Shown piece by piece: positions 40,885 to 50,467 of a stretch of 64,000 nucleotides of DNA (position 1 is the first letter of the stretch; each line of letters begins with the position of its first letter). The notes under the pieces were generated by a model. It was given only the letters and a program-made list of their open reading frames with translations, did not search any database and was not told where the DNA came from. Source of the stretch: Henriciella sp. (GTDB taxonomy: Bacteria; Pseudomonadota; Alphaproteobacteria; Caulobacterales; Hyphomonadaceae); assembly GCA_013213825.1 (NCBI GenBank), contig JABSQA010000004.1:1-64000 (forward strand), written 5' to 3'. Position numbers and translations under genes: made by a program.

Positions 40885-42336
40885 ATGAAGCTCTTGCGCC
40901 ATCTTGCCGGATATCTGCCGGTGAACATTGCCAGCGGCATTGCCGCCTTTGGTGGCGTCTATGTGTTTACGCGTCTCTTAGGGCCAGAAGAGTATGGTCG
41001 CTATGCGCTCATGTTCTCGGTGATGACGCTGGTCCATTTGCTTTCACTCACCGCGGCAGAGTCAGCAGCATTTCGATTTGCCGGGGAAGCTGAAGCGAAA
41101 AACACCCAGCCTGACCATTTCCGAACAACGCTCTCACTGACCTTCCGATCCTTGATCATTGCGGCCATCTTAATGGCGGCATTGACCGTGGCTTTGATGC
41201 AGATGCCCGACTATTTGCAGATCTTGCCTTGGATCGCACTGCTCTTGCCGATCAATTCGATTATCCAAATGGCGCTGGAATCGCATCGCGCAAGTGAACG
41301 CGTGGGGCGCTATGCGCTGATCGCGTCCACGCAAATCTTAGGCGGTTTTGTATTTGGCGCGCTGATCACTTGGCAGACCGGTTTTGGCGCGGCATCGCCC
41401 TTTATTGGCTTGGTCCTAGCGGGACTATTTTGGGCCATCAGTGAAGCGCGTTGGTTGGTCCAGCAGGCCAAAACCGGCGTCACGGATGCCGGACGACGCA
41501 AAGCCTATTTACTGTTTGGCGCGCCGATCGCCGCGGCGCTGGTCTTAGATTTGATCCTGTCAGCGGCCGACAGATTTCTGATCGCGATCTTCCTCGGCGA
41601 GGCAGCGGTCGGTGAGTATGCAGCGGGTTATGGGGTGGCGGACAAATCCGTTCTGCTGATCTGTGCCTGGGCGGCGATGGCCGCAGCGCCACTGGTTATG
41701 GCAGCTTATGAACGCGGCGGGGCGGCGGCCGCGGCAGAAGAGTCGCGCGGGTTGATCCGGACGCTGCTTTTATTGGGGGTTCCGGCAGCGACCGGTTTGG
41801 CCTTGGTCGCGACGCCCTTGTCAGAGGCGCTTATTGGCGAATCTGTCCGCGAAGGCGCGCGGCAGATCATTCCATGGATCGCGTTCGCAGGCCTGCTCAA
41901 CGGGCTGATCATCCATTATTATTCGGAAGTCTTTCAATTGACCCACCGAACCGGGGAACTTGCGCTCCTTATGCTCATTCCCGCCCTCGCAAATATTGGG
42001 CTCAATCTCGCGCTCATCCCGCAATTTGCACTCATGGGCGCCGTCGCAGCGACCCTGATCAGCTATGCACTTGGCCTGGCTGTGCTCGCCGTAAAAGGCC
42101 GCCGACTGATTGCTTTGCCCATGCCGCTCTTGGATCTCGCCAAAGTTGCCATCGCTGCCCTTGCAATGTGGCCCGTAATCGCATTGATCCCGGCTTATGG
42201 CGGTTGGGCAGAACTTGCCCTTAAAATTGCCGCAGGCGGCCTCATATATGTGATCCTAGCCTTCGCGCTTGACGCCGGCGGCGCTCGCGGTTTTGTGAGA
42301 GACTTCCGCGCATCCAAAGGACACGCTTCAGCGTAA
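40885..42336 (+). CDS. Oligosaccharide flippase (MATE/MVF-like) family protein
   Basis: 'GGVYVFTRLLGPEEYGRYALMFSVMTLVHLL', many TM segments. Confidence 0.85.
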   Translation: MKLLRHLAGYLPVNIASGIAAFGGVYVFTRLLGPEEYGRYALMFSVMTLVHLLSLTAAESAAFRFAGEAEAKNTQPDHFRTTLSLTFRSLIIAAILMAALTVALMQMPDYLQILPWIALLLPINSIIQMALESHRASERVGRYALIASTQILGGFVFGALITWQTGFGAASPFIGLVLAGLFWAISEARWLVQQAKTGVTDAGRRKAYLLFGAPIAAALVLDLILSAADRFLIAIFLGEAAVGEYAAGYGVADKSVLLICAWAAMAAAPLVMAAYERGGAAAAAEESRGLIRTLLLLGVPAATGLALVATPLSEALIGESVREGARQIIPWIAFAGLLNGLIIHYYSEVFQLTHRTGELALLMLIPALANIGLNLALIPQFALMGAVAATLISYALGLAVLAVKGRRLIALPMPLLDLAKVAIAALAMWPVIALIPAYGGWAELALKIAAGGLIYVILAFALDAGGARGFVRDFRASKGHASA

Positions 42337-42344
42337 GAGACAGT

Positions 42345-43061
42345 ATGAGCGAACAGAATAACGATCTCGGCACCGCCGCTGACAAGGCCAATCAAATCTG
42401 GGGCGACTTGGTCCCGGTGATTGGGTTCATCCTGGTTTACAATGTCATGCGCCGCGTGACGATCAATGATACTTGGGCGAGCCCCGACACGGCGCTCTAT
42501 TGGGCCACGGGCGTATTGATCATTGCCACCCTATGGGCGGTTTCCAATTATTTGAGACGCGGCGAAGATGTGCCGCTCTTTCTGGTTTTTACCGCGACCA
42601 TTGTCGGGGGATTCGGTTTATTAGGGATCATCCTGCAGGAAAAATCATTCCTTTATATCAAACCGACCATTCAACAGCTTTTCCTTGCTGGGATCATATT
42701 TGGCAGTCTCGCCATCGGCCAGAATGTCTGGCGGGTCATGTTCGATAAAGTGTTCGACCTGCCCGATTTCGCTTGGCGGACATTGGCGATGCGATGGGGG
42801 CTGTTTTTTATCGCAATGGCGGTTTGGAACGAATTTCTCTGGCGCTATTTCGCGCCCGGTTTTGAAGAACCGCTCCGCGTCCTCGGCGCGACCATCGCCC
42901 CTGCCGGCAGTTACGATTTTCTAGGGCTAACCTTTGGCTCTCGCGATGCGGAAGATGTTTGGGCCAATTGGAAGCTCGGAAATATGGTCATTACCTTCAT
43001 ATTTGGCGCGGCGAACGTTCCGTACACCCTGAAACATTTGCGGCAACCCGAGGCGGCTTAG
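42345..43061 (+). CDS. YciB/IspZ-type septation protein A
   Basis: 'QIWGDLVPVIGFILVYNVMRR', 'KPTIQQLFLAGIIFGSL', 'WRTLAMRWGLFFIAMAVWNEFLWR'. Confidence 0.88.
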   Translation: MSEQNNDLGTAADKANQIWGDLVPVIGFILVYNVMRRVTINDTWASPDTALYWATGVLIIATLWAVSNYLRRGEDVPLFLVFTATIVGGFGLLGIILQEKSFLYIKPTIQQLFLAGIIFGSLAIGQNVWRVMFDKVFDLPDFAWRTLAMRWGLFFIAMAVWNEFLWRYFAPGFEEPLRVLGATIAPAGSYDFLGLTFGSRDAEDVWANWKLGNMVITFIFGAANVPYTLKHLRQPEAA

Positions 43062-43594
43062 CGCGTCAGCGCATCGGTTCCGGGCGGATTGGCGAAAGGC
43101 GCGAATACGTGCAAATCTCGCGTCTCTGCATAATGCGTCAGGGCCCAAACCACGGTCGGAAAGGCGAGTTCTGACCATGGAATGTCCTTCCACTCGACCA
43201 GTTTCACCGCTTCGCTTTCTGGACCGACGCCATAATCGCCGAGGAGCCGGGCCCGAAACATGACTTGTACCTGGCCAATGCGCGGCACAGAATAAACCGC
43301 TAAGAGTCGGTCGATCTCGATGTCGGCCAGGGCTTCTTCCTGCGCTTCGCGCTGCGCCGCTTCTTCGACGGATTCCCCAAGCTCCATGAACCCTGCGGGA
43401 AGGGTCCAGAATCCTTTGCGCGGTTCGATGGCACGTTTGCAGAGCAGGATTTTGTCATCCTTCAGGACCACCGATCCCGCGACGATTTTTGGGTTTTGAT
43501 AGTCAATAAAGTCGCAACGCTGGCAAACACGGCGCTCTTTGTCATCGCCTGTGGGGACTTCAAGCGCAAATTCGGGGGTGGCTTTGACTGTCAT
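43058..43594 (-). CDS. NUDIX hydrolase with N-terminal Cys pair
   Basis: 'RVCQRCDFIDYQNPKIVAGSVV'; Nudix box 'GFMELGESVEEAAQREAQEEALADI'. Confidence 0.92.
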   Translation of the reverse strand: MTVKATPEFALEVPTGDDKERRVCQRCDFIDYQNPKIVAGSVVLKDDKILLCKRAIEPRKGFWTLPAGFMELGESVEEAAQREAQEEALADIEIDRLLAVYSVPRIGQVQVMFRARLLGDYGVGPESEAVKLVEWKDIPWSELAFPTVVWALTHYAETRDLHVFAPFANPPGTDALTR

Positions 43595-43699
43595 TTTTCT
43601 GTCAGCCTCTCGCTTTATGGGAGAATTCAATTGATCTGCACACGGTATTTTTGCTTTTAGAGTGTAGAACGGGGATGGGTAGGACCTAAGGCGACGGTG

Positions 43700-44209
43700 A
43701 TGAGCAAGCAAGAGACGAGTACGGAATTTACGCTGGCGCGTTCCGTGACGCATTTACTGCACCGCGCCCAGCAAGCTGCGGTGAATGAGTCTGCGAACGG
43801 GCTGGCGGACAAAGGCCTAACCATTCGCCAATTCGCGGTCCTCGCAGCACTGAATGATGAAGATGGACAAAGTCAGTCCAGCCTTGTCGATGTCACCGGT
43901 ATTGACCGGTCTACTCTGGCCGACATGGTTTCGCGCATGGAGAAAACCGGCTTGGTGAAGCGGGTAAAGTCAGCCGAAGACGCGCGTGCGAAAGCTGTTT
44001 CACTGACGGATGAAGGCCGAACCGCCTTTGAGGGCGCGGCGCCAGAAGTCATGCGCGCCGATGAAATCCTCACCGAGGAATTGCGCAAATCGAGACGTGA
44101 AAGCCTGCTTTTGTCGCTGTCCATCATCTCTGGCGACTATGAGGAAGAGGAAGAAGAGCTTCCAAAGTCGAAGAAGAAAAAGAAGAAAAAGAAAAAGAAG
44201 AAGAAATAG
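43700..44209 (+). CDS. MarR family transcriptional regulator with E6...K12 C-terminal tail
   Basis: 'TIRQFAVLAALNDEDGQSQSSLVDVTGIDRSTLADMVSRMEKTGLVKR'; tail YEEEEEELPKSKKKKKKKKKKKK*. Confidence 0.9.
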   Translation: MSKQETSTEFTLARSVTHLLHRAQQAAVNESANGLADKGLTIRQFAVLAALNDEDGQSQSSLVDVTGIDRSTLADMVSRMEKTGLVKRVKSAEDARAKAVSLTDEGRTAFEGAAPEVMRADEILTEELRKSRRESLLLSLSIISGDYEEEEEELPKSKKKKKKKKKKKK

Positions 44210-44213
44210 GCGC

Positions 44214-44366
44214 TTAGCCCTCGTCTTCTTGCGCTTTCAATCGGTCTAACCGAGCTTTGGCCTGGCGCGCGCGCACCACGGCGTAGAGGCTCAACAAAGC
44301 TGGCACGATCACGCCGATCAGCACAATCGTCCAAATATAAGCGGCATTCTTATCGAACTCGGGCAC
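44214..44366 (-). CDS. ccmD: CcmD-like small membrane protein (not in ORF track)
   Basis: Manual translation from GTG: (M)PEFDKNAAYIWTIVLIGVIVPALLSLYAVVRARQAKARLDRLKAQEDEG*; follows ccmC. Confidence 0.82.
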   Translation of the reverse strand: MPEFDKNAAYIWTIVLIGVIVPALLSLYAVVRARQAKARLDRLKAQEDEG

Positions 44367-44369
44367 GAT

Positions 44370-45131
44370 CTATGCCTCGCTCAATCGCCGCGCGAGAATG
44401 GCATCGGCTTGTTGGCCAAAAATCTCTGCGCGCATCAGCAACATAATCAGACCAGATACGAAGAGGAGTTGGCCGAAAAAGCCAATCATCAAGGGCACGA
44501 GAAAGACTGGATGAATGCCGACATTCTCCGCAGCGGCTTCGCCAAAACGGATCACGCTGGATGGTTGGTGAATGGTCGACTCTTTCCAGAGATCGACTGA
44601 GAATTTGATAATCGGCACATTGATCAATCCCACCATGGCGAGGATGGCGCCTGCGCGGGCCGCTTTTTGCCGCGTATCAAGCGCCGCCCGCAAGGCCATA
44701 TAGCCAATAAACAGGAATAGCAGGACCAAGACGGACATCAATCGGCTGTCATATAGGATCACATTGCGCCAGGCTTTTCCCCAAGTCGGCTCGCCCCAGA
44801 TCGCGCCCGTGGCGAAACAGAGCGCGGTATATCCTGCACCTATTGGCGCGATCGCGCGCGCAGCGACGTCCGCCAGTTCATGTCGCCAAATGAACCAGAC
44901 GAAACTGGCCCCGGCTAAGCCAACGTAAAGGCCCATACACAGCCATGCGCTGGGCACGTGAATGAACATCGCTCTCGCAATGTCTCCACCTTGTGCAGGG
45001 ACGGGGGGAACGACCCAGAGGCCTTGATAGAGGCTCCATGCCGACAGGATCAGGCCGAGCCCAATGGTGATCGGAATGGCGATCTTGGAAAACCCCATAA
45101 AACGGTGCGGATTGGCAAGAATGGACCACAT
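44370..45131 (-). CDS. ccmC: Heme exporter protein CcmC, divergent
   Basis: 'AMFIHVPSAWLCMGLYVG', 'WGEPTWGKAW', 'IHQPSSVIRFG'; position between ccmB and ccmD. Confidence 0.87.
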   Translation of the reverse strand: MWSILANPHRFMGFSKIAIPITIGLGLILSAWSLYQGLWVVPPVPAQGGDIARAMFIHVPSAWLCMGLYVGLAGASFVWFIWRHELADVAARAIAPIGAGYTALCFATGAIWGEPTWGKAWRNVILYDSRLMSVLVLLFLFIGYMALRAALDTRQKAARAGAILAMVGLINVPIIKFSVDLWKESTIHQPSSVIRFGEAAAENVGIHPVFLVPLMIGFFGQLLFVSGLIMLLMRAEIFGQQADAILARRLSEA

Positions 45132-45151
45132 ATTGTCTATCTAATCGCCTA

Positions 45152-45814
45152 TTATTCCGCCGCCAACCGTAAAGCCGCGCCCATCGCAGCAGGTGCGACA
45201 CCAAGTGCAAATAGGCAGGCTGCGCTGAGGAATAGGATAGACGCCCCGTCAAAGCCCTCCGTTAGGCTAAGCGTTCCAAAGATTATTGCGGGGACGAAGA
45301 AAGGGATGGCGATGAGTGCAATCAATAAGCCAGCCCGCGCGACCCCGGCCGCCAAAGCCGCCGCCACGCCGCCCCAAAGAAAAAACGTGAAACCGCCTAT
45401 CCCATAAGCGGCCATGGCCGGAACCATGTCCTCAAACGGCACGCCGAGCAATCGCCCGAGAATGGGCGCCATCAGGATAAGCGGCGCGCCGGAGATCAGC
45501 CAATGCGCGAGGGTTTTAGTCAGCGCGATAAGCGAGATGGAGGCCTCTTCTTGGACCCACAGATCCAGAGCGCCGTCCTGTAAGTCGGCCTGAAACACGC
45601 GCTCCAATGTGACCAATGACGCCAAGGCCAGCGCTAACCACAAAACACCCGGCCCGATCTTGGCAAGCGTTTCCGCCTCGTCGCCCAAAGTGAAGGGGAC
45701 CAGCATGGCGGTGCCGGAAAAGAAACCGATGGGCAGCAATAGGCCCGCCCCAGAGGCCCAGGCCTCGGACAGAGCTTGCCGGAATGCGGAGAAGAGGGGG
45801 GCGGGGTTACTCAT
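45152..45814 (-). CDS. ccmB: Heme exporter protein CcmB
   Basis: 'IGPGVLWLALALASLVTLERVFQADLQDGALD', 'LAHWLISGAPLILMAPILGRLLG'. Confidence 0.9.
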   Translation of the reverse strand: MSNPAPLFSAFRQALSEAWASGAGLLLPIGFFSGTAMLVPFTLGDEAETLAKIGPGVLWLALALASLVTLERVFQADLQDGALDLWVQEEASISLIALTKTLAHWLISGAPLILMAPILGRLLGVPFEDMVPAMAAYGIGGFTFFLWGGVAAALAAGVARAGLLIALIAIPFFVPAIIFGTLSLTEGFDGASILFLSAACLFALGVAPAAMGAALRLAAE

Positions 45815-46265
45815 TCTTCGGTCCCGCGATCCAAATCCCAGCGATGGCGATGGCAGCAAAGAACGCAATCCAAGACCATCCTAAAAAGAGCATCTGGCTG
45901 GTGCCATACATGGACATCACGAGCCAAGCTGTGCCCGCCACGCCAGCGATGATCAGGGCGGCGACCGTCATGCCCATGCGCGCCCCAATATCTCGACTCG
46001 GACGGTCGAGATCGGTAGAGGGGCGCTCGCCCCATGGTCCTGCGTCTGATGTTTGCGTGTCGTCTTCGTATTTTACTCTGGGCCCGCTCGCCAGCACGGC
46101 CCAACACGCCGCAATCCCAAACACAGCGGCAATCAGCGCAACGATGAGTTCAGCGATCCCGCCCGAATAAGCGGCACTCTTGAGCATGCCATATACAATT
46201 GCGCTGCAAACGATGAAGACAAGCACACAAAACGCGGCCTTGAGACTTGATATTTGCCGTTTCAC
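45807..46265 (-). CDS. Unknown four-TM protein inserted between ccmA and ccmB
   Basis: 152 aa; GTGA overlap with ccmA stop and 8-nt overlap with ccmB start. Confidence 0.8.
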   Translation of the reverse strand: MKRQISSLKAAFCVLVFIVCSAIVYGMLKSAAYSGGIAELIVALIAAVFGIAACWAVLASGPRVKYEDDTQTSDAGPWGERPSTDLDRPSRDIGARMGMTVAALIIAGVAGTAWLVMSMYGTSQMLFLGWSWIAFFAAIAIAGIWIAGPKNE

Positions 46266-46837
46266 AGCGCCACCTCGCTGCTCGCTTTAACCGGCGCCGC
46301 ACCGTGAAGAGCCGCGATCACAGCGCCGCCATCGGCCCTGTGCGCTTCAATCATCTCGGCCAAATAGGCCTGCCCATCTGTATCCAAAGCATTGAAGGGC
46401 TCATCCAACAGCCAAAGCTTGCGGGAGACCAGCTTTAGTCGTCCGAGCGCCGTGCGTCGTTTTTGGCCAGCGGAGAGCATGCGGCTCGGCACGTCTGCGG
46501 GGCGGCGCAAGCTCGTCCTCTTCAGAATGTCATCAATATCAGCCTCACTGCCCCAGACCTTCGCCCAGTGCTGTAAATGTGTCCGTGGCGTTTCATGGGC
46601 TTTCAGACCATTTGTGTGGCCAATCCAGTGATGCGACGCCGATCGTTCTATCTCGCCCGCCTGAGGGGGCGAAAGCCCTGCGAGTTGCCGCAGAAGTGTG
46701 GTTATGCCAGTGCCATTAGCGCCGCGCAGCAGAACCAAGTCACCCGCCTTGGCTTCGACCGAGACATCCCGAAACAGCACGCGTTCACCTCGAACCGCGC
46801 CGAGGCTCTGGCCGTGGATGAGCCGGGTGTCGCTCAT
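46262..46837 (-). CDS. ccmA: Heme ABC exporter ATP-binding protein CcmA with altered Walker A
   Basis: '[20 protein letters not shown]', '[17 protein letters not shown]', '[12 protein letters not shown]'. Confidence 0.92.
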   Translation of the reverse strand: MSDTRLIHGQSLGAVRGERVLFRDVSVEAKAGDLVLLRGANGTGITTLLRQLAGLSPPQAGEIERSASHHWIGHTNGLKAHETPRTHLQHWAKVWGSEADIDDILKRTSLRRPADVPSRMLSAGQKRRTALGRLKLVSRKLWLLDEPFNALDTDGQAYLAEMIEAHRADGGAVIAALHGAAPVKASSEVAL

Positions 46838-46984
46838 CTGTTGCGCGCTCCGTATAAGGCTTGGGAAGAGATAGACTTATTGCCGATTTGCTTCCACTCA
46901 CCCGTCACCCTATCTGATACCCGAGACTCAAATATCGCCGCCATAGCGCCGCCCGGTAGAACAATTTTAGAGGAGCGATTGCCC

Positions 46985-49672
46985 ATGCCTTCCCTCGACA
47001 GCTTTAAGGCCCGTAAGACCCTATCCGTAAACGGTAAGGATTATACTTACTACTCCCTGGATGCCGCAGCCGAAAACGGCCTCGGTGATATATCGAGATT
47101 GCCGGCCTCGCTGAAAGTGTTGCTCGAGAATATGCTTCGCAATGAAGATGGCACCACAGTGACCAAGGATGATATCACCGCGTTTAAGACCTGGCTCGAT
47201 AATGGCGGAAACGTCACACAAGAAATCGCCTACCGTCCCGCGCGTGTCTTGATGCAGGATTTTACCGGCGTCCCCGCCGTGGTCGACCTCGCCGCGATGC
47301 GTGATGCGGCTGAAAAACTTGGTGCCGTTGCCGACTCGATCAATCCGCAAGTGCCGGTCGATTTGGTCATTGACCATTCAGTTATGGTGGACAGTTTCGC
47401 CGGACCCGAGAGCTTTCAACGCAATGTCGAAATTGAGTATAAGCGCAATCAAGAACGCTATGAATTTTTGCGTTGGGGAGCTTCGGCGTTTGAGAATTTC
47501 CGCGTCGTCCCACCCGGCACCGGTATCTGTCACCAGGTGAATTTGGAATATCTCGGCCAAACCGTTTGGACCAAAGAAGTGGATGGGGAAACGATTGCTT
47601 ATCCAGACACATGCGTCGGGACCGATTCTCACACGACCATGATCAACGCTTTATCGGTGCTCGGCTGGGGCGTTGGCGGGATCGAAGCCGAAGCCGCAAT
47701 GCTGGGACAGCCGGTCTCCATGCTCATCCCCGAAGTGATTGGGTTTAAGCTCACGGGCAAACTCCCCGAAGGCGCGACAGCGACGGACTTGGTTCTGACG
47801 GTGACGAAGATGATGCGCGATTATGGGGTTGTCGCGAAGTTTACTGAATTCTTTGGACCAGGACTCGCCAATCTGACTTTGGAAGACGAGGCAACTCTGG
47901 CAAATATGTCACCGGAATTCGGATCGACATGTGCTTTCTTCCCGGTCGACCAAGATACGATCACCTATATTACCAATACCGGGCGTGACGCAGAGCGAAT
48001 TGCACTGGTCGAAGCCTATGCCAAGGCCCAAGGCTATTGGCGCCCAGATATGGCGGACCCGGTTTTCACCGATACGATTGAGCTCGATCTTTCGACGGTC
48101 GTGCCAAGCATCTCAGGTCCGAAACGACCACAAGACCAAGTCTTATTGTCTGAAGCAGACACAAAATTTGCTGAGGCCATGGTCAAAGAATTTGGCACCG
48201 CAGCAGACGATCCAACCCGAGTGCAAGTTGACGGCGAAGACTTTTCTGTCACCCATGGCGATGTTTTCATTGCCGCCATCACGTCTTGCACCAATACATC
48301 AAACCCGAGTGTCTTGATCGCTGCGGGCCTGCTCGCGCGGAAGGCTGCAGCGTTGGGGCTTAATCGTAAGCCTTGGGTGAAGACCTCATTCGCGCCAGGC
48401 TCGCAAGTGGTCACGGACTATCTCGACAAAGCCGATTTGACCAAAGATCTGAATGCGCTTGGGTTCAATTTGGTCGGCTATGGCTGCACCACATGTATCG
48501 GTAATTCCGGGCCGCTTCAGCCAGAGATTGCCAAAGCGATTGCCGAAGGCGATCTGGTCTCGTGTTCTGTGCTTTCGGGTAACCGAAACTTTGAAGGCCG
48601 GATTGGGCCCGACATTAAGGCCAATTATCTCGCGTCGCCGCCATTGGTCGTGGCCTATGCGATTGCGGGCTCGCTCAAGATCAACATCACTAAAGACCCT
48701 CTTGGTCAGGATAAGGATGGCAATGACGTCTATCTCAAAGATCTTTGGCCAAGTTCGCACGAGATTTCAGCGATAATGGCCGAATGCGTGACGCCTCAAA
48801 TGTTCGCGGAGCGCTATTCAGATGTCTTCAAAGGTGACCAACAGTGGCGGGACATCGAAGTTTCGGGCGGTCAGACCTATGGTTGGCCAATGGGCTCGAC
48901 CTATGTTCAGAACCCGCCCTATTTCCAAGGCATGTCGCCACACGTCCAAGCGCCTGCAGACATTCACAAAGCGCGGGTCCTGGCGCTTTTTGGAGATTCG
49001 ATCACCACCGATCATATCTCCCCGGCGGGCTCGATCAAAGCGTCCAGTCCGGCGGGCGCCTATTTGCAGAGCAATCAAGTCAGCGTGCTCGACTTCAACT
49101 CCTATGGCTCACGCCGTGGCAATCATGAAGTGATGATGCGCGGTACGTTCGCGAATATTCGGATCAAGAACCAAATGGTTCCAGGCGTTGAAGGCGGTGT
49201 CACGATCCACCATCCAAGCGGTGATCAGATGCCAATCTATGATGCGGCGATGCGGTATATGGATAAGAATGTTCCGCTCGTCGTGTTTGCCGGGACGCTT
49301 TACGGCAACGGCTCGTCGCGCGACTGGGCTGCGAAAGGGACCATTCTGCTCGGCGTGCGCGCAGTGATTGCGGGCTCATTTGAGCGTATTCACCGGTCGA
49401 ATTTGATTGGCATGGGTGTTCTTCCACTCGAGTTCGAAGCCGGCACGAGCTGGGAAACGCTCGGCTTAAAGGGGGATGAAGAGGTGACCATTGAGGGCAT
49501 TAATTCGATCAAGCCGCGCCAAACCGTGGAAGTGAAAATCACCAAGGCTGACGGCTCAACCGTGACCGCGAATACAACCGTACGGATCGATACCGATAAT
49601 GAGCTCGACTATTATCGCAATGGCGGCATCCTCCACTATGTCTTGCGCAATCTCGCCCATGAGGCTGCGTAA
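46985..49672 (+). CDS. acnA: Aconitate hydratase A
   Basis: '[25 protein letters not shown]', '[33 protein letters not shown]', '[13 protein letters not shown]'. Confidence 0.97.
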   Translation: MPSLDSFKARKTLSVNGKDYTYYSLDAAAENGLGDISRLPASLKVLLENMLRNEDGTTVTKDDITAFKTWLDNGGNVTQEIAYRPARVLMQDFTGVPAVVDLAAMRDAAEKLGAVADSINPQVPVDLVIDHSVMVDSFAGPESFQRNVEIEYKRNQERYEFLRWGASAFENFRVVPPGTGICHQVNLEYLGQTVWTKEVDGETIAYPDTCVGTDSHTTMINALSVLGWGVGGIEAEAAMLGQPVSMLIPEVIGFKLTGKLPEGATATDLVLTVTKMMRDYGVVAKFTEFFGPGLANLTLEDEATLANMSPEFGSTCAFFPVDQDTITYITNTGRDAERIALVEAYAKAQGYWRPDMADPVFTDTIELDLSTVVPSISGPKRPQDQVLLSEADTKFAEAMVKEFGTAADDPTRVQVDGEDFSVTHGDVFIAAITSCTNTSNPSVLIAAGLLARKAAALGLNRKPWVKTSFAPGSQVVTDYLDKADLTKDLNALGFNLVGYGCTTCIGNSGPLQPEIAKAIAEGDLVSCSVLSGNRNFEGRIGPDIKANYLASPPLVVAYAIAGSLKINITKDPLGQDKDGNDVYLKDLWPSSHEISAIMAECVTPQMFAERYSDVFKGDQQWRDIEVSGGQTYGWPMGSTYVQNPPYFQGMSPHVQAPADIHKARVLALFGDSITTDHISPAGSIKASSPAGAYLQSNQVSVLDFNSYGSRRGNHEVMMRGTFANIRIKNQMVPGVEGGVTIHHPSGDQMPIYDAAMRYMDKNVPLVVFAGTLYGNGSSRDWAAKGTILLGVRAVIAGSFERIHRSNLIGMGVLPLEFEAGTSWETLGLKGDEEVTIEGINSIKPRQTVEVKITKADGSTVTANTTVRIDTDNELDYYRNGGILHYVLRNLAHEAA

Positions 49673-49730
49673 CGCAGTCTTCACGGCGTAGTGAATTCCA
49701 TTCGATCGAAGAAACGGTTATGAGGCACTC

Positions 49731-50381
49731 ATGGTGCGTTTCTTCGCCTTTTTTGCTTTGGCCACTTGGTTGGTTGGCGCCGCTTATGCGGACGCTGAGC
49801 GACCTGTATTGGTTGAGCTCTTTGCCAATCAAAATTGCCCGGCATGCCCCAAAGCGCATCGCACGATGCAGCAAATCAATGCCGAACGCGATGATGTTTT
49901 GATCCTGACATGGACGGTCAATTATTGGGACTATTTAGGCGATCCGGACCCCATGTCCCTGCCAGAGGCGAAGGATCGTCAGATGTCTTATACGGATCGT
50001 CTGAGCCTGCGCGCGCCATATACGCCGCAATCCTTCTATGATGGGGCGAAAGAATGCCCGGGGACGCGCAAGCGAGATATTCGTCGAAACATCTCAAAGC
50101 GCGTTGATCTACGTGACGCGAATGCGCCTTATTTAAACTGGGCGGACAATGCTCTGACCGTGATGGGTAAAAGCGATGCCACGCTTGAAATCACGCTTGT
50201 CGAATACCTGTCCGGCGAGGCGAACACGACGACAATGGTTAACCCTGTCACGCGTGTGGAATCTCTCGGATTGTGGATGGATGATTCCACCCCGATCGCC
50301 ATTGATTGCGAGCAGAATTGCGCGGTCCTTTTGCAGGAACAAGACAATGGCGTCGTTGTTTCTGCGATTGCCATTCAGTAA
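49731..50381 (+). CDS. DUF1223 family thioredoxin-like secreted protein
   Basis: Signal peptide; 'PVLVELFANQNCPACPKAHRTMQQI...DVLILTWTVNYWDYLGDPDP'. Confidence 0.85.
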   Translation: MVRFFAFFALATWLVGAAYADAERPVLVELFANQNCPACPKAHRTMQQINAERDDVLILTWTVNYWDYLGDPDPMSLPEAKDRQMSYTDRLSLRAPYTPQSFYDGAKECPGTRKRDIRRNISKRVDLRDANAPYLNWADNALTVMGKSDATLEITLVEYLSGEANTTTMVNPVTRVESLGLWMDDSTPIAIDCEQNCAVLLQEQDNGVVVSAIAIQ

Positions 50382-50467
50382 AATTTCAACGGATTATTTA
50401 AACCATCCGTAGGGGGCTGATTATAGCTCTTTCTGCGCTGCGTTGTCTTTTTGAGAAAGATCTACGC

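Noticed and set aside
46577-46984. N-terminal extension of the acnA ORF
   Set aside because: Runs antisense through ccmA; AcnA homology begins at MPSLDSF (46985).
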